Positions 46,003-53,631 of a stretch of DNA of 53,631 nt are shown piece by piece. Where the stretch lies: positions 1-53,631 of the forward strand of contig PGYU01000017.1 in assembly GCA_002839825.1 (NCBI GenBank), given 5' to 3'. Both the position numbers and the translations under genes were made by a program. The DNA is from Ignavibacteriae bacterium HGW-Ignavibacteriae-1 (GTDB taxonomy: Bacteria; Bacteroidota; Ignavibacteria; Kapaibacteriales; UBA2268). Numbering within the stretch: the stretch's first letter is position 1; each line of letters starts with the position of its first letter. The notes under the pieces were generated by a model. It had not been told where the DNA came from and did not search any database. It worked only from the letters and a program-made list of their open reading frames with translations.

Positions 46003-46080
46003 TTTTTCAAATTGACAAAATATTAAAAATATTCTTTCGTTTATAAATATGTCAATATGTTCATATTTAAGGAAAGTAAA

Positions 46081-46449
46081 ATGCAATTTTTATCAAAACA
46101 AGAATTTATCGAAAAGATTTTCGATTTCGAAACGAAATCAGAATGGGAATTTTCAGGTGCTCGTCCGGTTGTAATTGATTTTTATGCCGATTGGTGCGGA
46201 CCATGCAAGGTATTATCACCTGTAATGGAAGCCTTATCAAAAGAGTACGATGGCAAAATTGATATTTATAAAATTGATACCGAACAAGAAACTGAATTGG
46301 CAGCCGCTTTTGGCATCAGAAGCATACCTTCTGTATTGTTCATCCCATTGAACGATAAGCCGCGTATGTCGGTTGGGGCAATGCAAAAAGACGATTACAA
46401 ACGTGCATTCAACGAAATTTTTGGTATTTCCGAATCGGAAGTTAACTAA
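46081..46449 (+). CDS. trxA: Thioredoxin
   Basis: A 122-residue thioredoxin with the active site WCGPC (in FYADWCGPCKVLSPVMEAL), cis-proline segment IRSIPSVLFI, and a slightly extended N-terminal helix. No signal peptide, so cytosolic. AAGGAAAG directly upstream fixes the ATG at 46081; the open frame extends to 46057 without support. It is followed after one base by a small membrane protein gene. It could serve ArsC or other reductases, but that is a general role. Confidence 0.93.
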   Translation: MQFLSKQEFIEKIFDFETKSEWEFSGARPVVIDFYADWCGPCKVLSPVMEALSKEYDGKIDIYKIDTEQETELAAAFGIRSIPSVLFIPLNDKPRMSVGAMQKDDYKRAFNEIFGISESEVN

Positions 46450-46450
46450 G

Positions 46451-46639
46451 ATGCAATCCAAGTATATTAAGTTTATTGCACTGACAGTTTTGGGTGGAGC
46501 TATCGGTTATGCATACTACTACTTCGTAGGATGCAATACCGGTACATGCCCGATTACGTCAAATTGGCACGTATCAACTCTCTATGGTGCAGTTATCGGA
46601 TTTATTGCAGCTTTTCCAAGCAGCAAAAAAACGAAATAA
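46451..46639 (+). CDS. Small membrane protein, DUF6132-like
   Basis: A 62-residue protein with two hydrophobic segments around the motif GCNTGTCPITSN, the signature of DUF6132-type proteins in Bacteroidota and Chlorobi. The ATG is one base after the thioredoxin stop, so they are coupled. The two cysteines beside a thioredoxin suggest a redox or rhodanese-related link, as these small proteins are often found next to thiol-redox genes. Function is unknown. A longer overlapping reading starting inside trxA is rejected. Confidence 0.75.
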   Translation: MQSKYIKFIALTVLGGAIGYAYYYFVGCNTGTCPITSNWHVSTLYGAVIGFIAAFPSSKKTK

Positions 46640-46736
46640 GAAAGTAAAAAATCTCCCATAATAATTAGAGTCGTTTTATTTGATAATTTGCATATTTTTT
46701 TATATGTTGAATCTTTAAAATAGGACGGCTTTAATT

Positions 46737-47903
46737 ATGATATACGAAATCAATCAAGGAAATATCCCAATCAAGTTGTGGCTTGATGATGCAGACATTG
46801 ATTCGATGAATCAAGCTATCAATTTGTCAAACTTCCCATACGCTTTCAAGCACATTGCTCTAATGCCCGATGCACACGTTGGGTACGGAATGCCGATTGG
46901 CGGAGTGATGGCAACGAAGGATGTCATAGTCCCAAATGCTGTCGGTGTGGACATTGGGTGCGGTATGTGTGCCGTTAAAACCACATTCACACATATTGAT
47001 ACAGCAAATTTGAAACGCATCCTTGGCAAAATCCGCGAATTTGTCCCACTTGGATTCAATCATCACAAGGAAATGCAAGACATTGCAATTATGCCAAGCC
47101 CGGATTCTGTGTCAGATTTTGATTCAATTACTAGCCGTCAGTTTAATAGTGCTCGCCGCCAAGTCGGTACGCTCGGTGGTGGAAATCACTTTATCGAAAT
47201 CCAGAAGGGTTCTGATGGATTCATATATTTGATGATTCACAGCGGCAGTAGAAATATTGGAAAAACTGTTGCCGAACACTACAACAATCTTGCAAAAAAT
47301 CTAAATGCAAAATATAAGGAAATTCCCGAAAAATGGGATTTGGCGTTTTTGCATTTAGATAGCGATGATGGTCGCAAATATCTGAGCGAAATGGAATACT
47401 GCGTCAAATTTGCTCTGGCAAATAGATTGCTGATGATGGAAACCGTACAAGAAATTGTCGTTGACATTGCCGGAGACTGCGATTTTGATGAATCAATAAA
47501 TATTCCACACAACTTTGCATCGCTCGAAGAGCATTTTGGCGAACAAGTTTGGGTGCACAGAAAAGGAGCTACACCGGCTTATAAAGGATGCATCGGCATC
47601 ATTCCCGGTTCGCAAGGCACATTTTCATACATCGTAGAAGGCTTGGGCAATCCCGAAAGCTTCGAATCAAGCTCGCATGGAGCCGGTAGAAAAATCGGGC
47701 GAAACCGAGCAATTAAAGAACTTGACTTTGATGAAGAAGTTGCCAAAATGAATAAACTCGGCATTCTGCATGGAATCCGCTCTTCAAAGCAATTGGACGA
47801 AGCTCCGGGAGCTTATAAGGATATATATCAAGTTATGCAAAACCAAAGTGATTTGGTCAAAATTTTGATTGAATTATCGCCATTAGCAGTTGTTAAAGCT
47901 TAA
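46737..47903 (+). CDS. rtcB: RtcB-family RNA ligase
   Basis: A 388-residue RtcB, of the shorter bacterial class. All metal and guanylation residues align: MPDAH (43-47), Cys75 in DIGCGM, His151 in GGGNHFIE, His168 in IHSGSRNIG, His258 in NIPHNF, and the GMP-accepting His314 in SSHGAGR. It joins 2',3'-cyclic phosphate or 3'-phosphate RNA ends to 5'-OH ends with GTP and Mn. No archease, RtcA or RtcR gene is adjacent. It overlaps the convergent lamin-tail gene by 4 bases. Confidence 0.95.
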   Translation: MIYEINQGNIPIKLWLDDADIDSMNQAINLSNFPYAFKHIALMPDAHVGYGMPIGGVMATKDVIVPNAVGVDIGCGMCAVKTTFTHIDTANLKRILGKIREFVPLGFNHHKEMQDIAIMPSPDSVSDFDSITSRQFNSARRQVGTLGGGNHFIEIQKGSDGFIYLMIHSGSRNIGKTVAEHYNNLAKNLNAKYKEIPEKWDLAFLHLDSDDGRKYLSEMEYCVKFALANRLLMMETVQEIVVDIAGDCDFDESINIPHNFASLEEHFGEQVWVHRKGATPAYKGCIGIIPGSQGTFSYIVEGLGNPESFESSSHGAGRKIGRNRAIKELDFDEEVAKMNKLGILHGIRSSKQLDEAPGAYKDIYQVMQNQSDLVKILIELSPLAVVKA

Positions 47904-48751
47904 TTTGATTTTACAATTTTGGTATTTAAAATTCCATTAGGAGATTTCACTTTTATGAAATATATTCCTGTGGGAGTCGGGTTGCCGGATTCATCAAGCC
48001 CGTCCCAATAGCTGTTGTAATATCCCGATTGCATATAATTTTCAAGTATTGTCTTTACTTTGTTGCCCAAAACATCATAAACTTCAATCAACAAATCACC
48101 ATCAACTTGTGTGTCAAATTCGATGTTTATAGAGCTAATAGCAGGATTTGGGAATACGTTTAGTAGCATATCATCAATTCCTTCATCTTCGGTGTGAGTT
48201 GCAGAATTTGGTCTTCCGGGAGTGCCATGCATGACATATGACGGTCGCCATGATTGAGCTTTGGAATTGTCGAGTTCGTGACTGATTAGCTCTAAAGACG
48301 GACCTAAGCTATCGGTTTCAGGATACCAAGGGCTCTTGCTCTTATAATTGACTGAATCAACTATTTGCAGATTTGAATTGTAAATCCTGACCATATCATC
48401 AGTACCGAAGCCAAATGTGAAAGAACCAACATAGTTCTCAATCCCGGGATGTACATTTGTAAACTTGTTTTTGCTTTCTATGATTACTAAGAAATCTCTC
48501 TTTTTAATTATTGTATTTGCCGGAAACGCAAAATGGCGTGTGTCCTTATCGTCTTTTAATAGCCAACCGCTAATATTCAAATCTGCATCACTCGGATTAT
48601 ACAATTCAATCCAATCATTAGTATCAAAAGCTTTGAGTGATTTGTACATTATTTCATTGATTACAACTTCATCCGATTGGGCCGCAATATTTTGAGTTGA
48701 AAAAAACATAGAGACTGCAAAAAACAATACAAAAATATTTTGAAACTTCAT
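47900..48751 (-). CDS. Secreted lamin-tail-domain protein with C-terminal sorting domain
   Basis: A 283-residue exported protein. After a signal peptide ending near residue 25, residues 28-150 are a lamin-tail domain (VVINEIMYKS, DWIELYNPSD, ISGWLLKDD). Residues 195-283 are a T9SS/FlgD-like Ig domain (NVFPNPAISSI, then WDGLDESGNPTPTGIYFIKV). The ATG at 48751 follows GGGAG. Lamin-tail proteins are common on the surface of Bacteroidota and may bind DNA or glycans, but the ligand is unknown here. Convergent with rtcB. Confidence 0.87.
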   Translation of the reverse strand: MKFQNIFVLFFAVSMFFSTQNIAAQSDEVVINEIMYKSLKAFDTNDWIELYNPSDADLNISGWLLKDDKDTRHFAFPANTIIKKRDFLVIIESKNKFTNVHPGIENYVGSFTFGFGTDDMVRIYNSNLQIVDSVNYKSKSPWYPETDSLGPSLELISHELDNSKAQSWRPSYVMHGTPGRPNSATHTEDEGIDDMLLNVFPNPAISSINIEFDTQVDGDLLIEVYDVLGNKVKTILENYMQSGYYNSYWDGLDESGNPTPTGIYFIKVKSPNGILNTKIVKSN

Positions 48752-48843
48752 TATAAAAACTCCCGTGGTTTTACTTATTACTGTTAATAATATAGACACA
48801 TGAATCGGCAAAAAATCTCAGGAAATTACCGATTGTGGACAAT

Positions 48844-50394
48844 TTATTTAAAAATTTCTAAAAAAACATCATTAGGCAAGATTTTTTTGAATTTCTCCAA
48901 ATTTTGTCGGAGAAGACTAACGTTTTCAATTTCATCCGAGGATGAAAAAAAAGTCACCTCATCATAGGCGCATCCGATGTTATCGCGAATTTTCAACTTT
49001 GCGACAGGAAGCCATGATTCAGGAATGTAATCTTGAAATCCTTGCACGTATATAATTGCAATTTTTGCCTCTCGCTCGCGAGTTAATTTTTCAATCGAAC
49101 TTTTGTTGAAATTATTCTGAATTCTCATTTGGATAACATCTCTATCCGCTAAACCAATCATATCAGCTAATCGAATAGACGTGAAATAGCAACAAGCACC
49201 GATATCATTCAACACCACAGAAGATTCATCATAATAAGCATGTAAAAATTTGCTCATCTGAATCTGTTGGTCATGAATGTTTTTGGACATTTGTGGTAAG
49301 TTTTGCAGTGATTCTGCATACCTCATGACAGACGGAATTGAGAATAATATGAATATAGAAGCAAAAGCTAAGCGATTAGAAAGTTTCGGATACTGTTCAA
49401 ACAAAATTTTCAGACTAAAAATGAAAGTGAAGCAATACATCGCCATCAAATAAGATTCATACCTATAAACCCAGCCGGTTTTTGCAAAGGCAATATGCAT
49501 CAATGCTGTCAGAGTGCATAATATATGTAACTTGAAAAGCAAAGTTGAACGATTCTTTGCAAAATATAGATAAATAAGATAAAAAATTGATAAGCTGATT
49601 AGTGCTGCCAAATGAGGCGCATCTATGAATTTTCCAACGAGCTTCATCGGAAACTTCAATGCAGCACTTATATTTCGGGGTGCGTCGCCTTTCAATAGTA
49701 TCGAATTTGGCAAAAACATGTCTCCGTTCATAAGCGAAATGATACCGTAAATGACGATTGGCAGCACGCCCACAGCCATGATGATTGCAACTTTTCGGTA
49801 TCTTTTTTCATATAATTCAATCAATGAAAACGCTATGATTATAAAAATGCTTTCATACCTGACACAAACTAAAGCAAAAGCTAAAAGAGCAAGATATTTG
49901 AAATGAGTTTCGTTCTTATTGTATATGATGTATGATGTTAAGAATAGTATTGAAACTAAAATGTGAAGTAAATGCTCCATGCCATTGTATATATTAGCAC
50001 TTATGGGCGATAGAATGAAAATTCCAACTACTAAGATAATTCCCCACAAGTGACTTTGCATCTCTTTTTCGGAGAATCTAAATAGCATGTAGAAAAGCAA
50101 TAGGGCAAATAATGTATTCAACACCAATGGAATATAAATACCCCAGTCAGTAAGTATGATTAAACCGCTTATGAGTATTGGGTAAATTGGAGATGATGAT
50201 GAAGAGGTAAAGCCATGCTTGGTAACGCCCCAAACGCCATGATTAGCTAGATTATCGGCTGTTGCTAAATGGATATATGTATCATCAAGCGGGTAAACAT
50301 ATTCGCCAAATTTTTCATTAATTTGAACTATATGCAGAAGCGTAATTGCAAGAAACAAAATTGAAATGACAAGCGGAATAATGTACTTATTCAT
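48844..50394 (-). CDS. GT-C-type multi-pass membrane glycosyltransferase-like protein
   Basis: A 516-residue membrane protein with 9-11 predicted transmembrane segments and a soluble C-terminal domain of about 130 residues. The first periplasmic loop carries LDDTYIHLATADNLA, the acidic pair and placement seen in lipid-sugar-dependent GT-C enzymes. The C-terminal part has VLNDIGACCYFTSIRLADMIGLADRD, common to this unnamed group. It may transfer sugars to cell-surface lipids or proteins; substrate unknown. The ATG at 50394 is preferred over a TTG at 50418. It follows the GNAT gene by 4 bases. Confidence 0.75.
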   Translation of the reverse strand: MNKYIIPLVISILFLAITLLHIVQINEKFGEYVYPLDDTYIHLATADNLANHGVWGVTKHGFTSSSSSPIYPILISGLIILTDWGIYIPLVLNTLFALLLFYMLFRFSEKEMQSHLWGIILVVGIFILSPISANIYNGMEHLLHILVSILFLTSYIIYNKNETHFKYLALLAFALVCVRYESIFIIIAFSLIELYEKRYRKVAIIMAVGVLPIVIYGIISLMNGDMFLPNSILLKGDAPRNISAALKFPMKLVGKFIDAPHLAALISLSIFYLIYLYFAKNRSTLLFKLHILCTLTALMHIAFAKTGWVYRYESYLMAMYCFTFIFSLKILFEQYPKLSNRLAFASIFILFSIPSVMRYAESLQNLPQMSKNIHDQQIQMSKFLHAYYDESSVVLNDIGACCYFTSIRLADMIGLADRDVIQMRIQNNFNKSSIEKLTREREAKIAIIYVQGFQDYIPESWLPVAKLKIRDNIGCAYDEVTFFSSSDEIENVSLLRQNLEKFKKILPNDVFLEIFK

Positions 50395-50398
50395 TATC

Positions 50399-50869
50399 CT
50401 AACCGGTGATTGAGCCAAAATTATCTGCGTTTAGTCTGTGCAAAATCCAATCATTCAGCCCTTTGGCACCGAGCTTCTCGTAAAATTCTCGTGCAGGATT
50501 CCACTCTAAGACATTCCATTCCATTCTGCCGCAAGATTTTTCAGTTGCAATTTTGGTACATTCCTTGAAAAGTTTGAAACCAATTCCTTTGCCTCTGTGA
50601 CTTTCTTTTACGAACAAATCCTCAATGTATAAACCGGGTTTGCCTTCAAAAGTTGAAAAATTGAAGAAATATATTACAAATCCGGCGGCTTCATTGTCGT
50701 AATCAGCAATTAAACAATGTGCATATCGAATTTCGCCAAATAAATTTTTGGAAATGGTATCCTTATCAAAAACTACAGCATCGCTTAATTTTTCAAATTC
50801 TGCCAAATCTTTGATAAATTGCATTATCAAATCAATGTCGTCAATAGTTGCTTTCCGAATAGTTATCAT
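50399..50869 (-). CDS. GNAT N-acetyltransferase, SAT1/thialysine-acetyltransferase-like
   Basis: A 156-residue acetyltransferase. The acetyl-CoA loop is RGKGIG, followed by EWNVLEWNPAREFYEKLGA. The whole matches the diamine (spermidine/spermine, thialysine) N-acetyltransferase group in length and pattern, including FFNFSTFEGKPGLYIEDLFV. The substrate is inferred from family resemblance. It overlaps glgA by 4 bases (ATGA) and is followed by the membrane glycosyltransferase gene. Confidence 0.88.
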   Translation of the reverse strand: MITIRKATIDDIDLIMQFIKDLAEFEKLSDAVVFDKDTISKNLFGEIRYAHCLIADYDNEAAGFVIYFFNFSTFEGKPGLYIEDLFVKESHRGKGIGFKLFKECTKIATEKSCGRMEWNVLEWNPAREFYEKLGAKGLNDWILHRLNADNFGSITG

Positions 50870-52341
50870 CTTGAGACCGCCTTTTCCTTAGCCCATTTGA
50901 ATACTTTGAGGTATTCGAGAGCAGATTGTGCAGAAGAATAGTTTCTCGCCATTCCGTTTTTACGTATCAAATCCCAATGTGGCTCTTGTCTATATACTGA
51001 CAAAGCACGTCGTATCGCATAGGTGAAATCGTCGGCGTTATATTGCCAAAATGTAAAACCCCAACCTTGACCACTATCGGGAATGTACTCGGTAACTGAA
51101 TCTGCCAATCCTCCGGTATTACGGACAATTGGAATAGTACCGTATTTGAGTGCATACATTTGAGTCAGTCCGCAGGGTTCAAACCGCGAAGGCATCATAA
51201 GAAAATCTGAAGCTGCAAAAATTCTATGAGACAAATTTTCATTATATCCAATCGTAATAAAACAATTTTTGGGATATTTTTCTTTTAGATAGTTGAAATA
51301 ATCAACATATTGCTGTTCACCATTACCAAGCAAAGTAAATCGTAGTGCATTATTAGCCAAATAATGCTCTAATTTTATGCGAATCAAATCAATTCCCTTT
51401 TGTTCGGTCAATCGCGAAACCATACCAAAGAGAGGCATATCGAGGTTGTCAGATTCGTCCAAGCCAAATGATTTGAGATACTCAATTTTATTAGCTTGTT
51501 TCAAATGCAAAGAATCGGCATTATAATTATGAGTGATGTATTTGTCGCTTTCAGGATTCCAAACATCATAATACACACCGTTCAAGATGCCAACCAAATC
51601 TGCTCCGCGAACATTTAACTCGTCACGCAAGCCTTCGCTATAGTAATCATAGCGAATTTCTTTTGCATAAGTAGGGCTGACCGTCGTGATTTTATCGGCA
51701 AACATGATACCCGTTTTCATCGAATTAACAGCGCCAAATTGTTCAAACCACGAACCCGGAAAAATTTCTTTCATTCCGAATCCTGAGTAAAGCATTGCAG
51801 TTTCCGGATTGAATTTGCCTTGGTAAGCTAAATTATGAATTGTATAAACACCGGCTGTGTCTGAAAAGTGCGGGTCAGTGTTGTAATATGATTTGAGAAA
51901 AGCCATGGTAAAAGCTGTATGAAAGTCATGAGCATGAATAATATGAGGAGAAAAATTCAGAGCCTTAGCCGCTTCGAAAACAGCTCGACTGAAAAAGATA
52001 AATCTTCTATCATTATCGTCATATTCTTGCGGATCACCATATATACCATGTCTGTCAAAATAATCGTTATGTTCGACCAAATAAACAGGGACTCGCGAGC
52101 CATTGAGGTAACCAAGCCATAATCGAGCAAATTCTGTCCAATATCCCATCGGGACAATCAAGGTTTTATCAAGAGGTGTGAAACCATACTTATGCACATC
52201 AATGAAACCATATTTGGGCATAATGATAATCGGGTTCTGTCCGTATTTTTGCCATTCAATGGGCAATGCTGCCGTAATATCGGCAAGTCCGCCGGCTTTG
52301 GCATAGGGTGCTACTTCTGTAGATGCTAATAGTATATTCAT
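50866..52341 (-). CDS. glgA: Glycogen (starch) synthase
   Basis: A 491-residue GT5 enzyme adding glucose from ADP-glucose to glycogen. KAGGLADITAALP near the N-terminus binds the donor, and SRFEPCGLTQMYALKYGTIPIVRNTGGLADSV is the conserved C-terminal segment; VSRLTEQKG is intact. The ATG at 52341 is used; the TTG just before it has no better site. Neither has a strong Shine-Dalgarno. glgB and glgC are not in the window. It is upstream of the GNAT gene and 74 bases after ispE. Confidence 0.95.
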   Translation of the reverse strand: MNILLASTEVAPYAKAGGLADITAALPIEWQKYGQNPIIIMPKYGFIDVHKYGFTPLDKTLIVPMGYWTEFARLWLGYLNGSRVPVYLVEHNDYFDRHGIYGDPQEYDDNDRRFIFFSRAVFEAAKALNFSPHIIHAHDFHTAFTMAFLKSYYNTDPHFSDTAGVYTIHNLAYQGKFNPETAMLYSGFGMKEIFPGSWFEQFGAVNSMKTGIMFADKITTVSPTYAKEIRYDYYSEGLRDELNVRGADLVGILNGVYYDVWNPESDKYITHNYNADSLHLKQANKIEYLKSFGLDESDNLDMPLFGMVSRLTEQKGIDLIRIKLEHYLANNALRFTLLGNGEQQYVDYFNYLKEKYPKNCFITIGYNENLSHRIFAASDFLMMPSRFEPCGLTQMYALKYGTIPIVRNTGGLADSVTEYIPDSGQGWGFTFWQYNADDFTYAIRRALSVYRQEPHWDLIRKNGMARNYSSAQSALEYLKVFKWAKEKAVSR

Positions 52342-52415
52342 CAATTCAATTTATTTCGTTGCAACAAAATAAGCTACAAAACTAACGATAAAATTCATAG
52401 AAATTAAACATAATA

Positions 52416-53261
52416 TTAAAAACCGGGATAGCTGATATGCGTAAAGTAATTGCTGAACTTGCTTTCAGCCGATTTTGCTTCGGAAAATTTTGTGAACAAT
52501 CCAAATAGCGAAGAACCCGAACCGGACATTGAAGCATATATTGCTCCATTTTTGTATAGTTCGTCTTTGATGCTTGATAATTCAGTATGGCTTTCAAAAA
52601 CGAAAGGCTCAAAATCGTTCACTAAATTTTTTCTCAACTTTTCACTATCAAATATTGAAGTCTGCAACAATTTCGGCAAATCAGTCACTTCGCGGCTGAA
52701 ATTTTCATCTCGACCTAATGATTGGTATGCCTCTTTTGTTGAAACGTGAATTGACGGATGCACGAGTAAGATATAATATGGCATGTAGAAGCTAAAATAT
52801 TTGAGCTTTTCACCTCGCGATTTGCCTTCAGCAGCACCGTATTTCAGAAAATAGGGCACATCTGCACCGATTGTTTTGGCAATTTCAAACAAATCTTCAT
52901 AACTTAATCTCAAATCACAAAGAATGTTCAAAGCTTGCAATGTACTTGCTGCATCAGTACTGCCACCTCCAAGACCTGCACCTTGAGGTATAATTTTATT
53001 TACATCAACTTGGACTCCGCCTTTGTAGCCCGCCTTATCAAAAATTTTTCGTGTCGCTATGTAAATCAGATTTGTCTCTTTTGGGATAATCGAATCCAAA
53101 TTTGTTTCAATTTCATTTTCACTTAATCGGAAAGTCATTTCGTCAAATAAATCAATGCTTTTGAATACAGTATTTATGCTATGATATCCGTCATTATTCT
53201 TATTTAAAATTTCGAGACCTAAATTTATTTTGGCTCGTGCGTATTTTTTTAATATTTTCAT
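52416..53261 (-). CDS. ispE: 4-diphosphocytidyl-2-C-methyl-D-erythritol kinase
   Basis: A 281-residue GHMP kinase of the MEP isoprenoid pathway. KINLGLEI opens the fold, PQGAGLGGGSTDAA (around residue 95) is the phosphate loop, and ASMSGSGSSLFGLF closes the site. Length is normal. It is divergent from the kinase-like gene at the right edge across 43 bases, and the glgA cluster follows downstream. Isoprenoid precursors feed the polyprenyl lipids used by GT-C enzymes. Confidence 0.95.
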   Translation of the reverse strand: MKILKKYARAKINLGLEILNKNNDGYHSINTVFKSIDLFDEMTFRLSENEIETNLDSIIPKETNLIYIATRKIFDKAGYKGGVQVDVNKIIPQGAGLGGGSTDAASTLQALNILCDLRLSYEDLFEIAKTIGADVPYFLKYGAAEGKSRGEKLKYFSFYMPYYILLVHPSIHVSTKEAYQSLGRDENFSREVTDLPKLLQTSIFDSEKLRKNLVNDFEPFVFESHTELSSIKDELYKNGAIYASMSGSGSSLFGLFTKFSEAKSAESKFSNYFTHISYPGF

Positions 53262-53304
53262 ATTCTTAGTTTTTACTGATTCACATATTTGTTATTAAGG
53301 ATTG

Positions 53305-53631
53305 ATGGAAGAAATTATAAAAGAACAGTTTCTGAACGAGAATGACGAAAGTATAGAAAAGTCATCAAAGAAAAAAGAGAAAAAATTGAAGGAGAATATT
53401 CCATTCGAGCAAGAGTTGCTCAGAAAGGGTATTCACTTGGTGTCGTTGAATATTCCGGTGCTATACATATTTGTTTCCAAAACATTTGCATTATCAATAC
53501 TGATACCATTGTGTATTGTGTTTGTAACGATTGATATTCTTAGCAAAAAAAATCAAGCTGTTTCGGAGTTGGTGCACAAATATTTTGGCGGGATGCTAAG
53601 AAAGCATGAGAAAAAGAAAAAAAGATTGATC
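53305..53631 (+). CDS. Dolichol/phytol kinase-like membrane protein, N-terminal fragment
   Basis: An open frame from ATG 53305 (AAGGA four bases upstream) with no stop to the window's end, so it is the first 109 codons. After a lysine- and glutamate-rich N-terminus come LLRKGIHLVSLNIPVL, a membrane segment (ALSILIPLCIVFVTIDIL) and YFGGMLRKHEKKK. These match the CTP-dependent lipid kinase family (dolichol/phytol kinase, phosphatidate cytidylyltransferase-like), where RKGIH and the later acidic-arginine-histidine motif recur. Substrate unknown. It is divergent from ispE. Confidence 0.7.
   Translation, partial: MEEIIKEQFLNENDESIEKSSKKKEKKLKENIPFEQELLRKGIHLVSLNIPVLYIFVSKTFALSILIPLCIVFVTIDILSKKNQAVSELVHKYFGGMLRKHEKKKKRLI

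Noticed and set aside
41645-47903. A single long operon from ftcD to rtcB
   Set aside because: Gaps of 70-100 bases separate ftcD, alr, scpA, trxA and rtcB; only scpA-scpB and trxA with the small membrane gene are tightly coupled.
1-53631. tRNA or rRNA genes, prophage, transposase or toxin-antitoxin genes
   Set aside because: I saw no T-loop-like motifs in intergenic gaps, no ribosomal RNA segments and no matching protein families; a covariance-model scan would be needed to exclude small RNAs.

Overview
The window is AT-rich bacterial chromosome packed with genes. It carries no tRNA, rRNA, CRISPR array, insertion sequence or phage gene that I can see, and no gene-free stretch longer than about 205 bases. 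The best guess for the host is a member of the Bacteroidota/Chlorobiota branch, possibly an Ignavibacteria- or Kapabacteria-like lineage. The reasons are: three secreted proteins with C-terminal type IX secretion (T9SS-like) sorting domains, a DUF5686 outer-membrane protein, BshA for bacillithiol, a two-subunit methylmalonyl-CoA mutase, and several promoters of the Bacteroidota form TTTG-N19/20-TAnnTTTG. The lineage call is inference; the genes and motifs are read directly.

Layout. Positions 1-5762 (minus strand) hold the end of an FmdB-type zinc-ribbon gene and an eight-gene arsenic operon: arsR, arsM, acr3, an ArsC-like reductase, an ArsP-like permease, then arsE-, arsF- and arsG-like genes. 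Positions 5865-10293 hold both methylmalonyl-CoA mutase subunits, with a terminator and a palindromic promoter region. Positions 10349-13351 hold queA and htpG. A PBP4-type peptidase (plus) faces a large FG-GAP/ASPIC secreted protein (minus). Then come an RRM RNA-binding protein with a structured leader, an S9 peptidase lipoprotein and bshA. Positions 21422-23812 (plus) encode a YigZ/IMPACT protein, PanC and an EamA transporter, and a small gene on the minus strand follows.

Positions 24185-30696 (plus) form one tightly packed run: an FKBP isomerase followed by the whole shikimate pathway, in the order chorismate mutase-DAHP synthase fusion, AroB, AroD, AroE-AroK fusion, AroA, AroC. Two histidine kinases follow (30731-33391). 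One ends in a receiver domain that has lost its phospho-acceptor aspartate; the other begins with an intact receiver. Positions 33388-36758 (minus) carry the DUF5686 protein, a small T9SS-type protein and an AhpD-like protein. A lone STAS protein (plus) follows. Next on the minus strand are gpmA, a GlmU-like nucleotidyltransferase and panD, then an exported ankyrin-repeat protein with a duplicated architecture.

Positions 41645-47903 (plus) carry formimidoyltransferase-cyclodeaminase, alanine racemase, ScpA, ScpB, a thioredoxin, a small membrane protein and RtcB. Positions 47900-53261 (minus) carry a lamin-tail secreted protein, a GT-C-like membrane protein, a GNAT acetyltransferase, glycogen synthase and IspE. 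The window ends inside a dolichol/phytol-kinase-like gene (plus).

Most of the content is housekeeping. The parts most worth following up are the arsenic operon, which combines inorganic and organoarsenical functions, the complete aro cluster with two fusions, the kinase pair with a dead receiver, and the secreted ankyrin protein. I found no clearly unprecedented system.
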